Shown in pieces: positions 42,238 to 52,181 of a DNA stretch of 64,000 nucleotides. The position numbers and the translations under genes are program-made. The notes beneath the pieces are model-generated. The model searched no databases. It had not been told where the DNA came from and saw nothing but the letters and a program-made list of their open reading frames with translations. The DNA is from Agromyces sp. H66 (lineage in GTDB: Bacteria; Actinomycetota; Actinomycetes; Actinomycetales; Microbacteriaceae). Each line of letters starts with the position of its first letter. Position 1 is the stretch's first letter. The stretch is taken from contig NZ_SJZG01000006.1 in NCBI RefSeq assembly GCF_004959775.1, forward strand, positions 162,993 to 226,992. The letters are read 5' to 3'.

Positions 42238-43383
42238 TCACGCGGGATACGAGGCCAGACGGCGCCGCCACGCCGCGTACCCCCAGACCGCGAGTGCGAG
42301 CGACGGACCCCAGAACCAGAGCGGCAGCACCAGATTCAGGATCACCACGTCGACGGGCGCATCGGTGTTGATCAGGAGCATCGAACCCGCCGACACGCAC
42401 AGCGCACCCGCGGCGATCGATCCGGGCACGACGGCGGCCGCGGCCGGGACGGGTCGCCCGCCGATCCGCGGCATCCACCGTGGGAACGTGAGGCCCCACG
42501 GCAGGATGAGCCCGAGCGTGAGCAGGCTCGCCGCCACCGCACCGGTACCCAGCATGAGGCCCGTGGTGAGAATGATCGGCGGGAGGTCCTCGGCGATCGG
42601 GCCGAACAGGGGCCACGGGGTCAGCCAGGATGCACGCGCGACCGCGTAGGGGAGCGGAGCCGCGGCCGCGAGGATCGTGAGGACGCGGCGATGGCGCACA
42701 AGCCACGTCTCGAACCTCCGGCCGGCCGGGGAACGCCCGACCCCGATCACCATGACCGTCGCCCAGGCCGCCATCGCGGCGACGATCGCGACCGTGACGG
42801 CGAGATTCGGCGCATCCTCCAGCAACGCCCTCCCGAACGCGACGGCGAACTCGACGACGGCCTCGCCGGTGAGTCCCATCCACACGGCAGCCGAGACGAC
42901 GCCGATGAGACCGACGAGCAGCGGCACGCCGAGCCGCGGCGCCCGCACGAGGAGCACCGCCACGGTGACGAGCCCGGCGATCACCGCCGAGAAACCGAAC
43001 AGGTACCCGGCGAGCGCGATGATGTGGACGTTGCCGACGACCAGGCAGAGGGCCACGGCGAGGGCCGCGGCCCCGAGTGCGGCGCTGCCGCCGGGATCGT
43101 CGCCGCGTCGCCGGAGCACGAGGATCGCCGCGAGCAGGACGCCGGCGAGACCGACGGCGAGCGTGGCGCCGGCCACCGCGTCAGCGCCGAGCATCCCCCC
43201 GACGAGGCTCTGCATCTGCTCGGTGCCGAACGGGTTGAGGCCCGAGGCGACCAGCCAGACCAGGCCGAGCCCGGCCATGGCCGAGGACGTGATGAGCGCG
43301 CCGAACGCGGCCGCTCGGGCGAGGCGACCTCGCCGCCCGCTCGTGGCGTCCGCGATCGCCTGCGTCGATGATGTCGCACTCAT
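42238..43383 (-). CDS. Multi-pass membrane protein of unknown function
   Basis: A 381-aa protein with nine or ten predicted helices and short loops; no transporter signature is recognisable. It begins with a 25-residue polar segment, then FGALITSSAMAGLGLVWLVASGLNPFG. Its 5' end faces the histidine kinase gene (142 bp between them), so it may be a target or sensor partner of that two-component system (inference). GGAAGGGAG lies upstream but 14 bases from ATG. Confidence 0.65.
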   Translation of the reverse strand: MSATSSTQAIADATSGRRGRLARAAAFGALITSSAMAGLGLVWLVASGLNPFGTEQMQSLVGGMLGADAVAGATLAVGLAGVLLAAILVLRRRGDDPGGSAALGAAALAVALCLVVGNVHIIALAGYLFGFSAVIAGLVTVAVLLVRAPRLGVPLLVGLIGVVSAAVWMGLTGEAVVEFAVAFGRALLEDAPNLAVTVAIVAAMAAWATVMVIGVGRSPAGRRFETWLVRHRRVLTILAAAAPLPYAVARASWLTPWPLFGPIAEDLPPIILTTGLMLGTGAVAASLLTLGLILPWGLTFPRWMPRIGGRPVPAAAAVVPGSIAAGALCVSAGSMLLINTDAPVDVVILNLVLPLWFWGPSLALAVWGYAAWRRRLASYPA

Positions 43384-43525
43384 GATCGGTGCACGTCTCC
43401 CTTCCGATGATCGCCCGGCATCCGGTGGGGCCGGGCGATGTCAGCGTCGCAGGCGCCGACCAGCCTGCGCCTCACCCGATCGGGCGAGATCGCGTTCGGT
43501 CCTGACGGGTACCGTGGATCGAAGG

Positions 43526-44875
43526 ATGGGTGCCTCATACCGCTCGTGGCTCGCCTCGTCCGCCGTCCGGCGCGAGGCGGCGTCGGGCCTCCCCGAAAGC
43601 CCGGCGGACGAGGCCGGGCGCTCGCCCTCTGCCGCCGACTGGGTGTGGGCCGCCGCCTTCGCGGCTGCGCTGCTTCCGGTGACGGTGACCGAACTCCTCG
43701 CGACGCTGCCGACACCTCCGGATGCCGCGTGGCTCACGTTCATCCTCGGCATGTTCGTCGTGCTGCACCTGCTGGTCGTGGTGCGGCGGAAGTGGCCCCG
43801 CGGCACGCTGCTGGCGGCATCCGCGGTCATGCTCGCGCTCACCGTGGCCACCCTGCCCGGCCTGCCGTACATGGCCTCCCTGTTCCCCAGCGCGGCGGTC
43901 TACCTGGTGTTCGTGTTCTCGGCGGCGGCGAGCGACGACCGCGTCGCCGTGGCTGCGGCGCTCGGTCTCGGCTTGCTCGGCGCGGCGCTGATGACGGCCG
44001 TCGCGGTCATGCGCGGGCACGACACCGAGCCGGCCGTTCTGCTCGCGTTCGTGGGATTCCTGGTGGCCGCCATCAGCGCGGCGTGGGCGCTCGGACGATA
44101 CCGGCACGAGTCCGGTCGACGCCGCGCCGCCCAGAACCTCGGCCTGCGTCAGGCCGCGGAGATCAGGCTCCAGGCCGAGCGTGCCGTCCTCGCCGAGGAG
44201 CGGCGCCGCATCGGTCGGGAACTGCACGACGTGGTGTCGCATTCGCTCGCCGTCATGGTGACGCAGGCGGAGGCATCGCGTGTGCTGCTCGATCGCGACC
44301 AGGCTCGCGCCCGCTCGGCGATCGAACAGGTGGTGACGACCGGACGCTCGGCGATGGCCGACATGCGCGGGCTCCTCGGGGTGCTCGTCGACGCGCCCGC
44401 CGACTCGACGGGGGCGGACGGCTCGCCCGCCGCGGACGGCTCGCCGCGACGTGCACCCCGTGATCCGAGCCCCGGTCTCGGCGAGCTGACCGCGCTCGTC
44501 GAGCAGGTCATGGCGCCCGGACGGTCGGCCGCCCTGATCGAGACCGGTGTGTCGAGAGCGGTCAGTCCCGGCACGGCGCTCGTCATCTACCGCGTGGTGC
44601 AGGAGTCCCTGACGAACACGCTGCGGCACACCGTGCCGCCGACGGCGAGCGAGGTGCGACTCGACTGGGGCGATGACGAACTCGTGCTCGAGATCACCGA
44701 CGACGGCACGCCGCGGCGCGGGGCGTCGCCGACGGCATCCGGCAGCGGCATCCGGGGCATGCAGGACCGGGTGGAGCGGGTCGGCGGGCGGCTCCTGAGC
44801 GGTCCGCGCGACGGCGGCGGCTGGCGCACCCGGGCGGTCTTCCCGTATGCGTCGGAGGTGATGCCGGATGCCTGA
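43526..44875 (+). CDS. NarL-type sensor histidine kinase (HisKA_3)
   Basis: A 449-aa kinase. Four or five helices span residues 35-185, then a coiled coil, the HisKA_3 dimer domain ERRRIGRELHDVVSHSLAVMVTQAEA (phospho-His in ELHDVVSH), and a HATPase end VIYRVVQESLTNTLRHT, ITDDGTP, GSGIRGMQDRVERVGG. The extracytoplasmic loops are tiny, so it senses the membrane (intramembrane-sensing type common in cell-envelope stress). TACCGT at 43510-43515 is a -10 candidate 10 bases before the ATG. Overlaps the response regulator gene by 8 bases. Confidence 0.9.
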   Translation: MGASYRSWLASSAVRREAASGLPESPADEAGRSPSAADWVWAAAFAAALLPVTVTELLATLPTPPDAAWLTFILGMFVVLHLLVVVRRKWPRGTLLAASAVMLALTVATLPGLPYMASLFPSAAVYLVFVFSAAASDDRVAVAAALGLGLLGAALMTAVAVMRGHDTEPAVLLAFVGFLVAAISAAWALGRYRHESGRRRAAQNLGLRQAAEIRLQAERAVLAEERRRIGRELHDVVSHSLAVMVTQAEASRVLLDRDQARARSAIEQVVTTGRSAMADMRGLLGVLVDAPADSTGADGSPAADGSPRRAPRDPSPGLGELTALVEQVMAPGRSAALIETGVSRAVSPGTALVIYRVVQESLTNTLRHTVPPTASEVRLDWGDDELVLEITDDGTPRRGASPTASGSGIRGMQDRVERVGGRLLSGPRDGGGWRTRAVFPYASEVMPDA

Positions 44876-45581
44876 GCAACCCGTCGCTCCACGCATCCGG
44901 GTCGCGATGGCCGACGACCAGCAGCTGATCCGGTCGGCCGTCGGGGCCATCATCGAGGTGCACGACGACCTCGAGCTCGTGTTCGAGGCGGCCGACGGAG
45001 CCGAACTGCTCGAATCCGCGCGGGCCCACCGGGTCGACGTGGTGCTCATGGACATCCGGATGCCGCGGCTCGACGGCATCGCGGCCACCGAACGGCTGCT
45101 CGACGCCCACCCGGGCATCCGCGTGCTGATCCTGACCACGTACGACCTCGACGAGTACGTGTTCGCCGCGATCCGCGCCGGTGCGAGCGGATTCCTCACC
45201 AAGGACGCGTCGAGCGACGAGCTGGCGGGCGCCATCCGAGCCGTGCACGCGGGCGACGCCGTGGTGGCACCGCGGGCGACGGCGAGCCTCCTCGACTTCG
45301 TGGCGCGGATTCCCGAGCCCGCCGACCCGGAGGCGCTGCTCGCTCGCTTCACGCCGCGCGAACGAGAGGTCCTGGCCGAAGTGCTGACCGGCGCCACCAA
45401 CGAGACGATCGCCGAACGGCTGTACCTGACCGGAAACACGGTGAAGACGCACATCGCGTCGATCCTCGCGAAGCTCGGGTTGCCCGATCGCGTGCACGTC
45501 GTGATCTGGGCCTTCGAGCACGGCATCGCGGGGCGCCGACGGGAGGGCAGCGGGAATGAACCACCTCGCCGCCTCGTTTAG
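44868..45581 (+). CDS. NarL/FixJ family response regulator
   Basis: A 237-aa regulator: receiver domain at residues 10-125 (MADDQQLIRSAV, phospho-Asp in VVLMDIRMPRLDG, TTYDLDEYVF, LTKDASSDEL) and LuxR-type helix-turn-helix at 160-220 (FTPREREVLAEVLTGATNETIAERLYLTGNTVKTHIASILAKLGLPDRV). Partner of the upstream kinase. Target genes unknown. TAGACT over its stop codon may be the promoter of a following small RNA or only sequence chance. Confidence 0.92.
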   Translation: MPEQPVAPRIRVAMADDQQLIRSAVGAIIEVHDDLELVFEAADGAELLESARAHRVDVVLMDIRMPRLDGIAATERLLDAHPGIRVLILTTYDLDEYVFAAIRAGASGFLTKDASSDELAGAIRAVHAGDAVVAPRATASLLDFVARIPEPADPEALLARFTPREREVLAEVLTGATNETIAERLYLTGNTVKTHIASILAKLGLPDRVHVVIWAFEHGIAGRRREGSGNEPPRRLV

Positions 45582-45671
45582 ACTTGACGAGGCCGGGCCG
45601 CAGTAACCCCGGGCTCCAATATTCGCCGCTTCGAGCGGCCTCGCGCCGAGAGGCGTTCTGCGGCCCGGCCT
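45579..45671 (+). other. Structured element: terminator or small RNA
   Basis: A -10-like TAGACT (45579-45584) is followed at 45590 by a 14-bp perfect stem (45590-45603 with 45658-45671) that encloses smaller hairpins (GCCGC-TTCGA-GCGGC and GCCTC/GAGGC, mutually exclusive) and ends in CCTTTC. It may terminate the two-component operon, or be an RNA of about 85 nt with its own promoter. Confidence 0.45.
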
Positions 45672-45730
45672 TTCATCGTCCGGGTTCTTCATCGCCCGGG
45701 CGACCGCGCGTCCCGCCTGCGTCGCCCGCG

Positions 45731-45736
45731 TAGCAT
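45731..45736 (+). promoter_or_regulatory. -10 box TAGCAT of leaderless pabC-like gene
   Basis: Six bases before ATG 45743. A GGAG is present but only 2 bases from the ATG, too close for normal ribosome binding. Confidence 0.5.
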
Positions 45737-45742
45737 CGGAGC

Positions 45743-46630
45743 ATGGCCGATACCATCACGCTCCTCATCGAACCGCTGCCCGCCGACGCCGACGTGACCC
45801 GGCTCGACGCCACGTTCCATGAGGTCGACGCATCGATGCCCGCCCTGCGGGTGGGGGAGTTGTCGACGCAGCGTGGAGACGGCATCTTCGAGACCATCGG
45901 CGTCGTCGACGGCCACGCGCAGGAGGCGAGGCCGCACCTCGAGCGGTTGCGCAACTCCGCGCGCATCTGCGAGCTGCCCGAGCCGAACCTGCCGCAGTGG
46001 GAGGCCGCCATCGCCCGCGCCGTGGCCGCGTTGCCGCCCGAGGGCGAGTTCGCGCTGAAGCTCGTGTTGAGCCGTGGGGTGGAGCACGGGCCGGCCCCGA
46101 CGGCGTGGCTGCACGTCACGCCGGCGGCAGACTTCGCCCCAGTTCGGCGACACGGCATCCGTGCCGTCACCCTGGATCGCGGGTACGCCCGCGGCACGGC
46201 GGAGCGGGCTCCCTGGCTGCTCCTCGGTGCGAAGACGTTGAGCTACGCCGTGAACATGGCGGCCCTGCGCGAGGCGCGGCGCCGCGGCGCCGACGACGCG
46301 ATCTTCCTCACGAGCGACGGATACGTCATGGAGGGTCCGACGTCGAGCGTCATCATCCGCCGCGGCGACGCGTGGTCGACGCCTGCGCCGTCGGGGGCGA
46401 TCCTGCACGGCACGACGCAGCAGAGCCTCTTCGAGCACCTCGAGGCGACCGGCCGGCAGACCGAGTACCGCGACATCCCGGTCTACGACCTCGAGACGGC
46501 GGACGCCGTGTGGCTGGTGTCGAGCGTCCGGCTCGCCGCCGGGGTCACCCACCTCGACGACCGCGACCTGCCCTACGACGCCGACGAGACCCGGGAGCTC
46601 AACGCCTACCTGCTGAGCCCCCGGGACTGA
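45743..46630 (+). CDS. pabC: Aminodeoxychorismate lyase / class IV aminotransferase
   Basis: A 295-aa fold-type IV PLP enzyme. RGDGIFETIGVVDGHAQEARPHLERLRNSA, the PLP Lys in LLGAKTLSYAVNMAALREARRRGADDAIFL, and EGPTSSVIIRRGD fit 4-amino-4-deoxychorismate lyase, which yields p-aminobenzoate for folate. Branched-chain or D-amino-acid transaminases share this fold, so the call is by similarity; a folate role would suit the other one-carbon genes in the window. The stop is 2 bases from that of the convergent malic enzyme gene. Confidence 0.72.
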   Translation: MADTITLLIEPLPADADVTRLDATFHEVDASMPALRVGELSTQRGDGIFETIGVVDGHAQEARPHLERLRNSARICELPEPNLPQWEAAIARAVAALPPEGEFALKLVLSRGVEHGPAPTAWLHVTPAADFAPVRRHGIRAVTLDRGYARGTAERAPWLLLGAKTLSYAVNMAALREARRRGADDAIFLTSDGYVMEGPTSSVIIRRGDAWSTPAPSGAILHGTTQQSLFEHLEATGRQTEYRDIPVYDLETADAVWLVSSVRLAAGVTHLDDRDLPYDADETRELNAYLLSPRD

Positions 46631-46632
46631 GC

Positions 46633-47820
46633 CTACGGCTGGGGCCGGCGGTCGGTCACCGCGGCCATGACCGCCGCGGCCACGGCCGGCGCGACCCGCT
46701 CGTCGAGCGGGCTCGGCACGATGTGGTCGGGTGCCAGGTCGTCGCCGACGATCGCCGCGATGGCCCGGGCTGCGGCGATCTTCATCTCGGTCGTGATGCG
46801 CGTTCCGCGCGCGTCGAGCGTCCCGCGGAAGATGCCGGGGAACGCGAGCACGTTGTTGATCTGGTTCGGGAAGTCGCTGCGCCCGGTCGCGACGATGCGG
46901 GCGTGCCGGGCCGCGACCTCGGGGTGCACCTCGGGGTCGGGGTTGGAGAGCGCGAAGACGATGGCGTCGTCCGACATGGTCGCGAGCGCGGACTCGGGCA
47001 CCGTGCCGGAGGAGACCCCGATGAAGACGTCGGCGCCGTCGAGAGCCTCGGCGATCCCGCCCGCGAGGCCGCGCGGGTTGCTGCGTGCGGCATAGGCCGC
47101 CTTCACCCCCGTGAGGTCGTCGCGGGCCGTCGTCACGATGCCGCGCGAGTCGAGGAGCACGACGTCGGAGACGCCGGACTGCAGGAGGATCTCGGCCACC
47201 GCGATGCCGGCCGCGCCCGCACCGGCGATGACGACGCGGAGCGACTCGAGTTCCCGGCCCACGAGCCTTGCGGCGTTCGTGAGGGCCGCGAGCACGACCA
47301 CGGCGGTGCCGTGCTGGTCGTCGTGCATGACCGGCATGTCGAGCGCCTCGATGAGCTTGGCCTCGAGCTCGAAGCAGCGGGGGGCGGAGACATCCTCGAG
47401 GTTGACCGCGCCGAAGCTCGAGCGGAGCCGCACGAGCGTCTCGACGATCTCGTCGACATCGGTCGTCTCGATGACGAGGGGGATGGAGTTCAGGCCGCCG
47501 AAGCGACGGAAGAGGGCGGCCTTGCCCTCCATCACGGGCAGGGATGCGGCGGCGCCGATGTTCCCGAGGCCGAGCACGGCGGTGCCGTCGCTCACGACCG
47601 CGACGAGCCGGCTCGCCCAGGTGTACTGCTCGGCGGTCTCGGGGGCGGAGTGGATCATGCGGCTCACGCGGGCGACGCCCGGCGTGTACGCGATGGAGAG
47701 GTCGCGCGTGGTGTCGAGCGGCGAGGCGAGGGCGATCTCGAGCTTGCCGCCGTCATGGGCGGCGAAGATCTCGGCGTCGGTCAGGGAGATGGGACTGGTG
47801 TCGCTGGCGCGATCGGTCAT
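46633..47820 (-). CDS. NAD(P)-dependent malic enzyme
   Basis: A 395-aa short-type malic enzyme: LSIAYTPGVARVSRMI, SDGTAVLGLGNIGAAASLPVMEGKAALFRRFGG, metal/substrate NLEDVSAPRCFELE and DMPVMHDDQHGTAVVVLAAL, Rossmann VIAGAGAAGIAVAEILL, and ALSNPDPEVHPEVA. It decarboxylates malate to pyruvate. It lacks the phosphotransacetylase-like tail of larger enzymes. ATG 47820 follows AAGGATCCGAC. The 220-bp gap to pstB on its 5' side shows no gene. Confidence 0.92.
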   Translation of the reverse strand: MTDRASDTSPISLTDAEIFAAHDGGKLEIALASPLDTTRDLSIAYTPGVARVSRMIHSAPETAEQYTWASRLVAVVSDGTAVLGLGNIGAAASLPVMEGKAALFRRFGGLNSIPLVIETTDVDEIVETLVRLRSSFGAVNLEDVSAPRCFELEAKLIEALDMPVMHDDQHGTAVVVLAALTNAARLVGRELESLRVVIAGAGAAGIAVAEILLQSGVSDVVLLDSRGIVTTARDDLTGVKAAYAARSNPRGLAGGIAEALDGADVFIGVSSGTVPESALATMSDDAIVFALSNPDPEVHPEVAARHARIVATGRSDFPNQINNVLAFPGIFRGTLDARGTRITTEMKIAAARAIAAIVGDDLAPDHIVPSPLDERVAPAVAAAVMAAVTDRRPQP

Positions 47821-48040
47821 GTCGGATCCTTCGAACAGCGGACGCAGGATGCGTCGAAGCGGGGTGTGGGGCGGTGGTCGCCGCTGAACGAAGATACGCA
47901 CCATGCGGTGACTGCCGAGTCGTGGGGCGGCGCCGTACGCGCCGCGCAGCCACTTGCTCACCGCTGGAGGGTGGGAATCGCGGGTGATGCCGACGGGGGT
48001 GGGTCGACACCGTGCTTCGATGGTAACAGGGATTCGGCGA

Positions 48041-48820
48041 TCAGCCGAAGCGGCCGGAGACGTAGTCCTCGGTCGCCTTCACCGACGGGTTCGAGAAGAT
48101 CGTCGTGGTGTCGTCGTACTCGATGAGCTTTCCGGGCTTGCCCGTGCCCGCGATGTTGAAGAACGCCGTCTTGTCCGAGACACGCGACGCCTGCTGCATG
48201 TTGTGGGTCACGATGACGATCGTGTAGTCCTGCTTGAGCTCCTCGATGAGGTCCTCGATCGCGAGCGTCGAGATGGGGTCGAGCGCCGAGCACGGCTCGT
48301 CCATGAGGATCACCTCGGGGGAGACCGCGATCGCGCGCGCGATGCACAGGCGCTGCTGCTGGCCGCCCGAGAGGCCGGAGCCCGGCCGATCGAGCCGGTC
48401 CTTCACCTCGTTCCAGAGGTTGGCGCCGCGCAGCGACTTCTCCACGAGTTCGTCGGCGTCGGACTTCGTGATGCGACGGTTGTTGAGCTTGACGCCCGCC
48501 AGCACGTTCTCCTTGATCGACATGGTGGGGAACGGGTTCGGACGCTGGAACACCATGCCGACCTGTCGGCGCACGAGCACGGGGTCGACGTCGGGGTCGT
48601 AGAGGTTGTTGCCGTCGATGAGCACCTCGCCCTCGACACGGGCGCCGGGGATGACCTCGTGCATGCGGTTCAGGGTGCGGAGGAACGTCGACTTGCCGCA
48701 GCCCGACGGACCGATGAACGCGGTGACGCTGCGGGGCTCGATCTCGAGGCTCACGCCTTCCACGGCCTTGAACTTGCCGTAGTAGACGTTGAGGTCGCGG
48801 ACTTCGATGCGCTTGGACAC
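48041..48820 (-). CDS. pstB: Phosphate ABC transporter ATP-binding protein
   Basis: A 259-aa ATPase: Walker [30 protein letters not shown], signature [16 protein letters not shown], Walker [14 protein letters not shown], His switch [13 protein letters not shown]. It energises high-affinity phosphate import with PstC/PstA. Last gene of the pstSCAB operon; GTG start 19 bases after pstA. Confidence 0.96.
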   Translation of the reverse strand: MSKRIEVRDLNVYYGKFKAVEGVSLEIEPRSVTAFIGPSGCGKSTFLRTLNRMHEVIPGARVEGEVLIDGNNLYDPDVDPVLVRRQVGMVFQRPNPFPTMSIKENVLAGVKLNNRRITKSDADELVEKSLRGANLWNEVKDRLDRPGSGLSGGQQQRLCIARAIAVSPEVILMDEPCSALDPISTLAIEDLIEELKQDYTIVIVTHNMQQASRVSDKTAFFNIAGTGKPGKLIEYDDTTTIFSNPSVKATEDYVSGRFG

Positions 48821-48839
48821 GGGTTTCCTAACTGGCGGT

Positions 48840-49943
48840 TCAGCGGCCGAACTTCGGGGCGAAGAAGCGGGCGACGAGTCGGGCGATGAGGTTCAGCGCC
48901 ATGACGATGAGGATGAGGGTGAGGGCGGCGGCCCATGCGCGGTCGAGGTACGCCTCGGGCGGGTTGCCCTGGTTCGCGTACTGCGTGTACACGAACACCG
49001 GCAGCGACTGCATGCGGCCGTCGAAGAGGTTGTAGTTCATGCTCGCGGTGAAGCCCGCGGCGATGAGCAGCGGTGCCGTCTCGCCGATGACGCGGGCGAT
49101 CGACAGCATGATGCCGGTGGTGATGCCGGCGATGGAGGTGGGCAGGACCACCTTCACGATCGTGAGCCACTTCGGCACGCCGAGGGCGTAGGCGGCCTCC
49201 CGTAGCTCGTTGGGCACGAGGCGCAGCATCTCCTCGCTCGAGCGCACGACGACGGGGATCATGAGCACCGCGAGCGAGACCGCGCCGGCGATGCCGGTTC
49301 GGGTGCCGGGGCCGAGGAAGATCGAGAAGACCGCGTAGGCGAACAGGCCGGCGACGATCGAGGGGATGCCGGTCATGACGTCGACGAGGAACGTGATGCC
49401 GCGCGCGAGACGCCCGCGGCCGTACTCGACGAGGTAGATCGAGGTCATCAGGCCGATCGGGATCGAGATCACGGCGGCGGCGCCGGTCATGAGCAGCGTT
49501 CCGACGATCGCGTGCAGCGCCCCGCCGCCCTCGCCGGTGACATTCCGCATGGAGAACGTGAAGAACTCCGCGTCGAAGCGGGCGAGCCCGAACGTCACGA
49601 CCGTGATCGTCAGCGAGATCAGCGGGATCATCGCGAGCACGAAGGCACCCGTCACGAGCGCGGTGACGAGGCGATCCATCGCACGACGCCGGCCCTCCAC
49701 GAGCATCGAGAAGAGCCAGATGGACGGGATGTACAGGAGCGCGCCGACGAGGATCGCGCCGCCCCAGTCATAGCCGCTGCCGGCGGCGAGGGCGAGGACC
49801 CCGAACACGGCGGCGGCGACCAGGATCGCCGTGCCGAGGACGAGCCAGGGCGCGTACGACGGCAGGCGTCCGGCGGTGAACGTGTTCACGATCGGCGAGG
49901 CGGCTGGCCGCGTCGCCGGCTCGGGATTCGTCGTCGTGGTCAT
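48840..49943 (-). CDS. pstA: Phosphate ABC transporter permease PstA
   Basis: A 367-aa permease, longer than the 296-aa E. coli protein because of two extra N-terminal helices (about residues 38-100). The core is conserved: [79 protein letters not shown] (EAA loop). Overlaps pstC by one base. Confidence 0.94.
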   Translation of the reverse strand: MTTTTNPEPATRPAASPIVNTFTAGRLPSYAPWLVLGTAILVAAAVFGVLALAAGSGYDWGGAILVGALLYIPSIWLFSMLVEGRRRAMDRLVTALVTGAFVLAMIPLISLTITVVTFGLARFDAEFFTFSMRNVTGEGGGALHAIVGTLLMTGAAAVISIPIGLMTSIYLVEYGRGRLARGITFLVDVMTGIPSIVAGLFAYAVFSIFLGPGTRTGIAGAVSLAVLMIPVVVRSSEEMLRLVPNELREAAYALGVPKWLTIVKVVLPTSIAGITTGIMLSIARVIGETAPLLIAAGFTASMNYNLFDGRMQSLPVFVYTQYANQGNPPEAYLDRAWAAALTLILIVMALNLIARLVARFFAPKFGR

Positions 49944-50881
49944 CAGTTGGCTCCCGAGAATTCCTTGCGGCGGCTGACGATCCAGCGGGCGAACGCGTTG
50001 ACCGCGAAGGTCACGACGAAGAGGATGAGGCCCGTGGCGATGAGCACGTTGACGTTCATGCCGTACGCCTCGGGGAAGCTGAGCGCGATGTTCGCGGCGA
50101 TGGTCGACGGGTTGACGGAGGTGAGGAGCTCGAAGGTCACGGCGCCGGTGGCCGACAGCACCATGGCGACGGCCATGGTCTCGCCGAGGGCGCGGCCGAG
50201 TCCGAGCACCGAGGCGGAGACGATGCCGGAGCGGCCGAACGGCAGTACCGCCGTGCGGATCATCTCCCAACGGGTCGCGCCGAGGGCGAGCGCGGCCTCC
50301 TCATGCAGCACGGGCGTCTGCAGGAAGACCTCGCGGTTGATGGCGGTCATGATCGGCAGGACCATGACCGCGAGGACGATCCCGGCGGTGAGGATGGTGC
50401 GCCCGGTACCCGAGACCGGGCCGGCGAAGAGCGGGAACCACCCGAGGTTGTCGACCAGCCACGAGTACACGGGCTGTACGGCGGGCGCGAGCACGCCGAT
50501 GCCCCAGAGGCCGAAGACCACCGAGGGCACGGCGGCGAGCAGGTCGACGATGTAGCCGAGCAGGGAGGCCAGTCGGCGCGGCGCGTAGTGCGAGATGAAC
50601 AGCGCGATGCCGATCGAGACGGGCAGCGCCATGATGAGCGCAAGGGCCGCGGCCCAGATCGTGCCGAAGACGAGCGGCCCGACGTAGGCCCAGAAGTTCG
50701 TGGGGAGGATCGAGGCGTCCTCGCTCGTGGCGAACAGGGCGGGGAGGCTCTGGACGATGAGGAAGATCGCCACCGCGGCGAGGGTGAGCAGGATCATGGA
50801 CCCGGCGAAGACGGCCGAGCCGGAGAAGACCCGGTCGCCAGGTCGCTGTTTCGCCTTGATGGCGGTCGATGCGGAGCTCAT
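49943..50881 (-). CDS. pstC: Phosphate ABC transporter permease PstC
   Basis: A 312-aa permease with six helices: PLVFGTIWAAALALIMALPVSIGIALFISHYAP, LLAAVPSVVFGLWGI, VLHEEAALALGATRWEMIRTAVLP (EAA loop), SVLGLGRALGETMAVAMVL. Between it and pstS lies a strong hairpin that may reduce its expression relative to the binding protein. Confidence 0.95.
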   Translation of the reverse strand: MSSASTAIKAKQRPGDRVFSGSAVFAGSMILLTLAAVAIFLIVQSLPALFATSEDASILPTNFWAYVGPLVFGTIWAAALALIMALPVSIGIALFISHYAPRRLASLLGYIVDLLAAVPSVVFGLWGIGVLAPAVQPVYSWLVDNLGWFPLFAGPVSGTGRTILTAGIVLAVMVLPIMTAINREVFLQTPVLHEEAALALGATRWEMIRTAVLPFGRSGIVSASVLGLGRALGETMAVAMVLSATGAVTFELLTSVNPSTIAANIALSFPEAYGMNVNVLIATGLILFVVTFAVNAFARWIVSRRKEFSGAN

Positions 50882-50929
50882 CTGGCGTGAATCCTCGGGT
50901 TCTGTCGTGCGGAATCTGGAGACGCGGTC

Positions 50930-50970
50930 GTGCCCGACCCCGGGTTTTCTGGAACCTCGGGGTCGGGCAC
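50930..50970 (-). terminator. pstS-pstC intercistronic hairpin
   Basis: 13-bp perfect arms (50930-50942, 50958-50970) plus an inner GGTT/AACC extension. It starts 7 bases after the pstS stop. Such structures protect the message of an abundant binding protein or attenuate the permease genes. Confidence 0.65.
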
Positions 50971-50977
50971 GAACCTA

Positions 50978-52069
50978 CTACTTGATCGAGTCGATCGCAG
51001 CCATGGCCTGCTCGCGCAGTGCGTCGGTGATGGGGGCGGAGCCGGCGTTCTCCGCCGCGACATCCTGACCCTCGGCGCTCGCCATGTAGCCGAGGTAGGC
51101 CTTCACGAGCTCGACGTTGTCGGGCTCGGCGTACTCCTGGCATGCGATGAGGTAGCTGACGAGCACGATCGGGTAGACGCCGCTCTCGTTCGAAGTGCGG
51201 TCGAGCTCGATCGCGAGGTCGCCCTCGGCGCGACCCTCGACGAAGGGCGAGGCGTCGACGATCGAGGCCGCGGCCTCGGGCGAGTACGGCACGAACTCGT
51301 CGCCGACCTTCACCGCGACGGTGCCGAGGTCACCGGCGCGCGATGCGTCGGCGTAGCCGATCGTTCCCGTGCCGTTGGTGACGGCGTCGACGACACCCGA
51401 GGTGCCCTGAGCGGCCTCGCCGCCCTCGAACGGCCACACGCCGTCGGCTTCCCAGGTCCACACCGCGGGCGCCGCGGCGTAGAGGTAGTCCGTGAAGTTC
51501 TCGGTGGTGCCCGAGTCGTCGGAGCGGTGCACCGGCGTGATGGCGAGGTCGGGGAGCGTCACGCCGTCGTTCGTCGCGGCGATGGCCGGGTCGTTCCAGT
51601 TGGTGATGGTGCCCGCGAAGATGCCCGCGAGGGTGGCCGGCTCGAGGTTCAGCGTGTCGACGCCCTCGAGGTTGAAGATCACGGCGATCGGCGACACGTA
51701 GAGCGGCAGTTCGATGATGCTCGAGTCGGGTGCGCACTTCGCGAAGCCGCCGGCGGCGATCTCCTCGTCCTTGAACGCCCGGTCGGAGCCGGCGAAGTCG
51801 CTGGCGCCTTCGAGGAAGGTCTCACGTCCCGCGCCGGAGCCGGACGGGTCGTAGTCGATGGTGACGTCGGGGTTCGCGGTCTGGAAACCGGCGATCCACG
51901 CCTGCTGGGCGGCGTCCTGCGACGAGGCGCCTGCGCCGACGAGGTTGCCCGAGAGCGTCGAGGCCGACTCCTCGGGGGCGGCCCCGCCTTCGTTCGAGGC
52001 ACAGGAGCTGAGCGCGAGCGCCGCGGTGACGGCGATGACGGCGGGCACGCCGAAACGCTTGAGGTTCAC
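50978..52069 (-). CDS. pstS: Phosphate ABC transporter substrate-binding lipoprotein
   Basis: A 363-aa lipoprotein (lipobox ALSSC at residues 19-23). Phosphate contacts fit GAGASSQDAAQQAW, DYDPSGSGAGRETF, DFAGSDRAF, and VHRSDDSGTTENFTDYL. First gene of pstSCAB; the GTG/ATG region has GAAGGGAATC as ribosome site. A PHO-box-like repeat lies about 90-110 bases upstream. Confidence 0.95.
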   Translation of the reverse strand: MNLKRFGVPAVIAVTAALALSSCASNEGGAAPEESASTLSGNLVGAGASSQDAAQQAWIAGFQTANPDVTIDYDPSGSGAGRETFLEGASDFAGSDRAFKDEEIAAGGFAKCAPDSSIIELPLYVSPIAVIFNLEGVDTLNLEPATLAGIFAGTITNWNDPAIAATNDGVTLPDLAITPVHRSDDSGTTENFTDYLYAAAPAVWTWEADGVWPFEGGEAAQGTSGVVDAVTNGTGTIGYADASRAGDLGTVAVKVGDEFVPYSPEAAASIVDASPFVEGRAEGDLAIELDRTSNESGVYPIVLVSYLIACQEYAEPDNVELVKAYLGYMASAEGQDVAAENAGSAPITDALREQAMAAIDSIK

Positions 52070-52160
52070 GTGATTCCCTTCCGGGGTTCGAATTGCAGGG
52101 GTTGAGCCGGTGCTGGCTCGCCTGCGACGTTAGGTCGCTCGCCTTACGAGCTTCCGCCAC

Positions 52161-52181
52161 GTCGGTAAACGGAAGGTGAAC
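52161..52181 (-). promoter_or_regulatory. PHO-box-like direct repeat upstream of pstS
   Basis: On the minus strand GTTCACCTTCC is followed directly by GTTTACCGACG, two 11-nt units with GTTYACC cores, the layout of actinobacterial PhoP/RegX3-type boxes. It should raise pst transcription under phosphate starvation. Confidence 0.65.

Noticed and set aside
45590-45671. Signal recognition particle (4.5S) RNA
   Set aside because: The long stem is suggestive, but the conserved SRP apical loop (GGAAG...AGCAG type) is absent.
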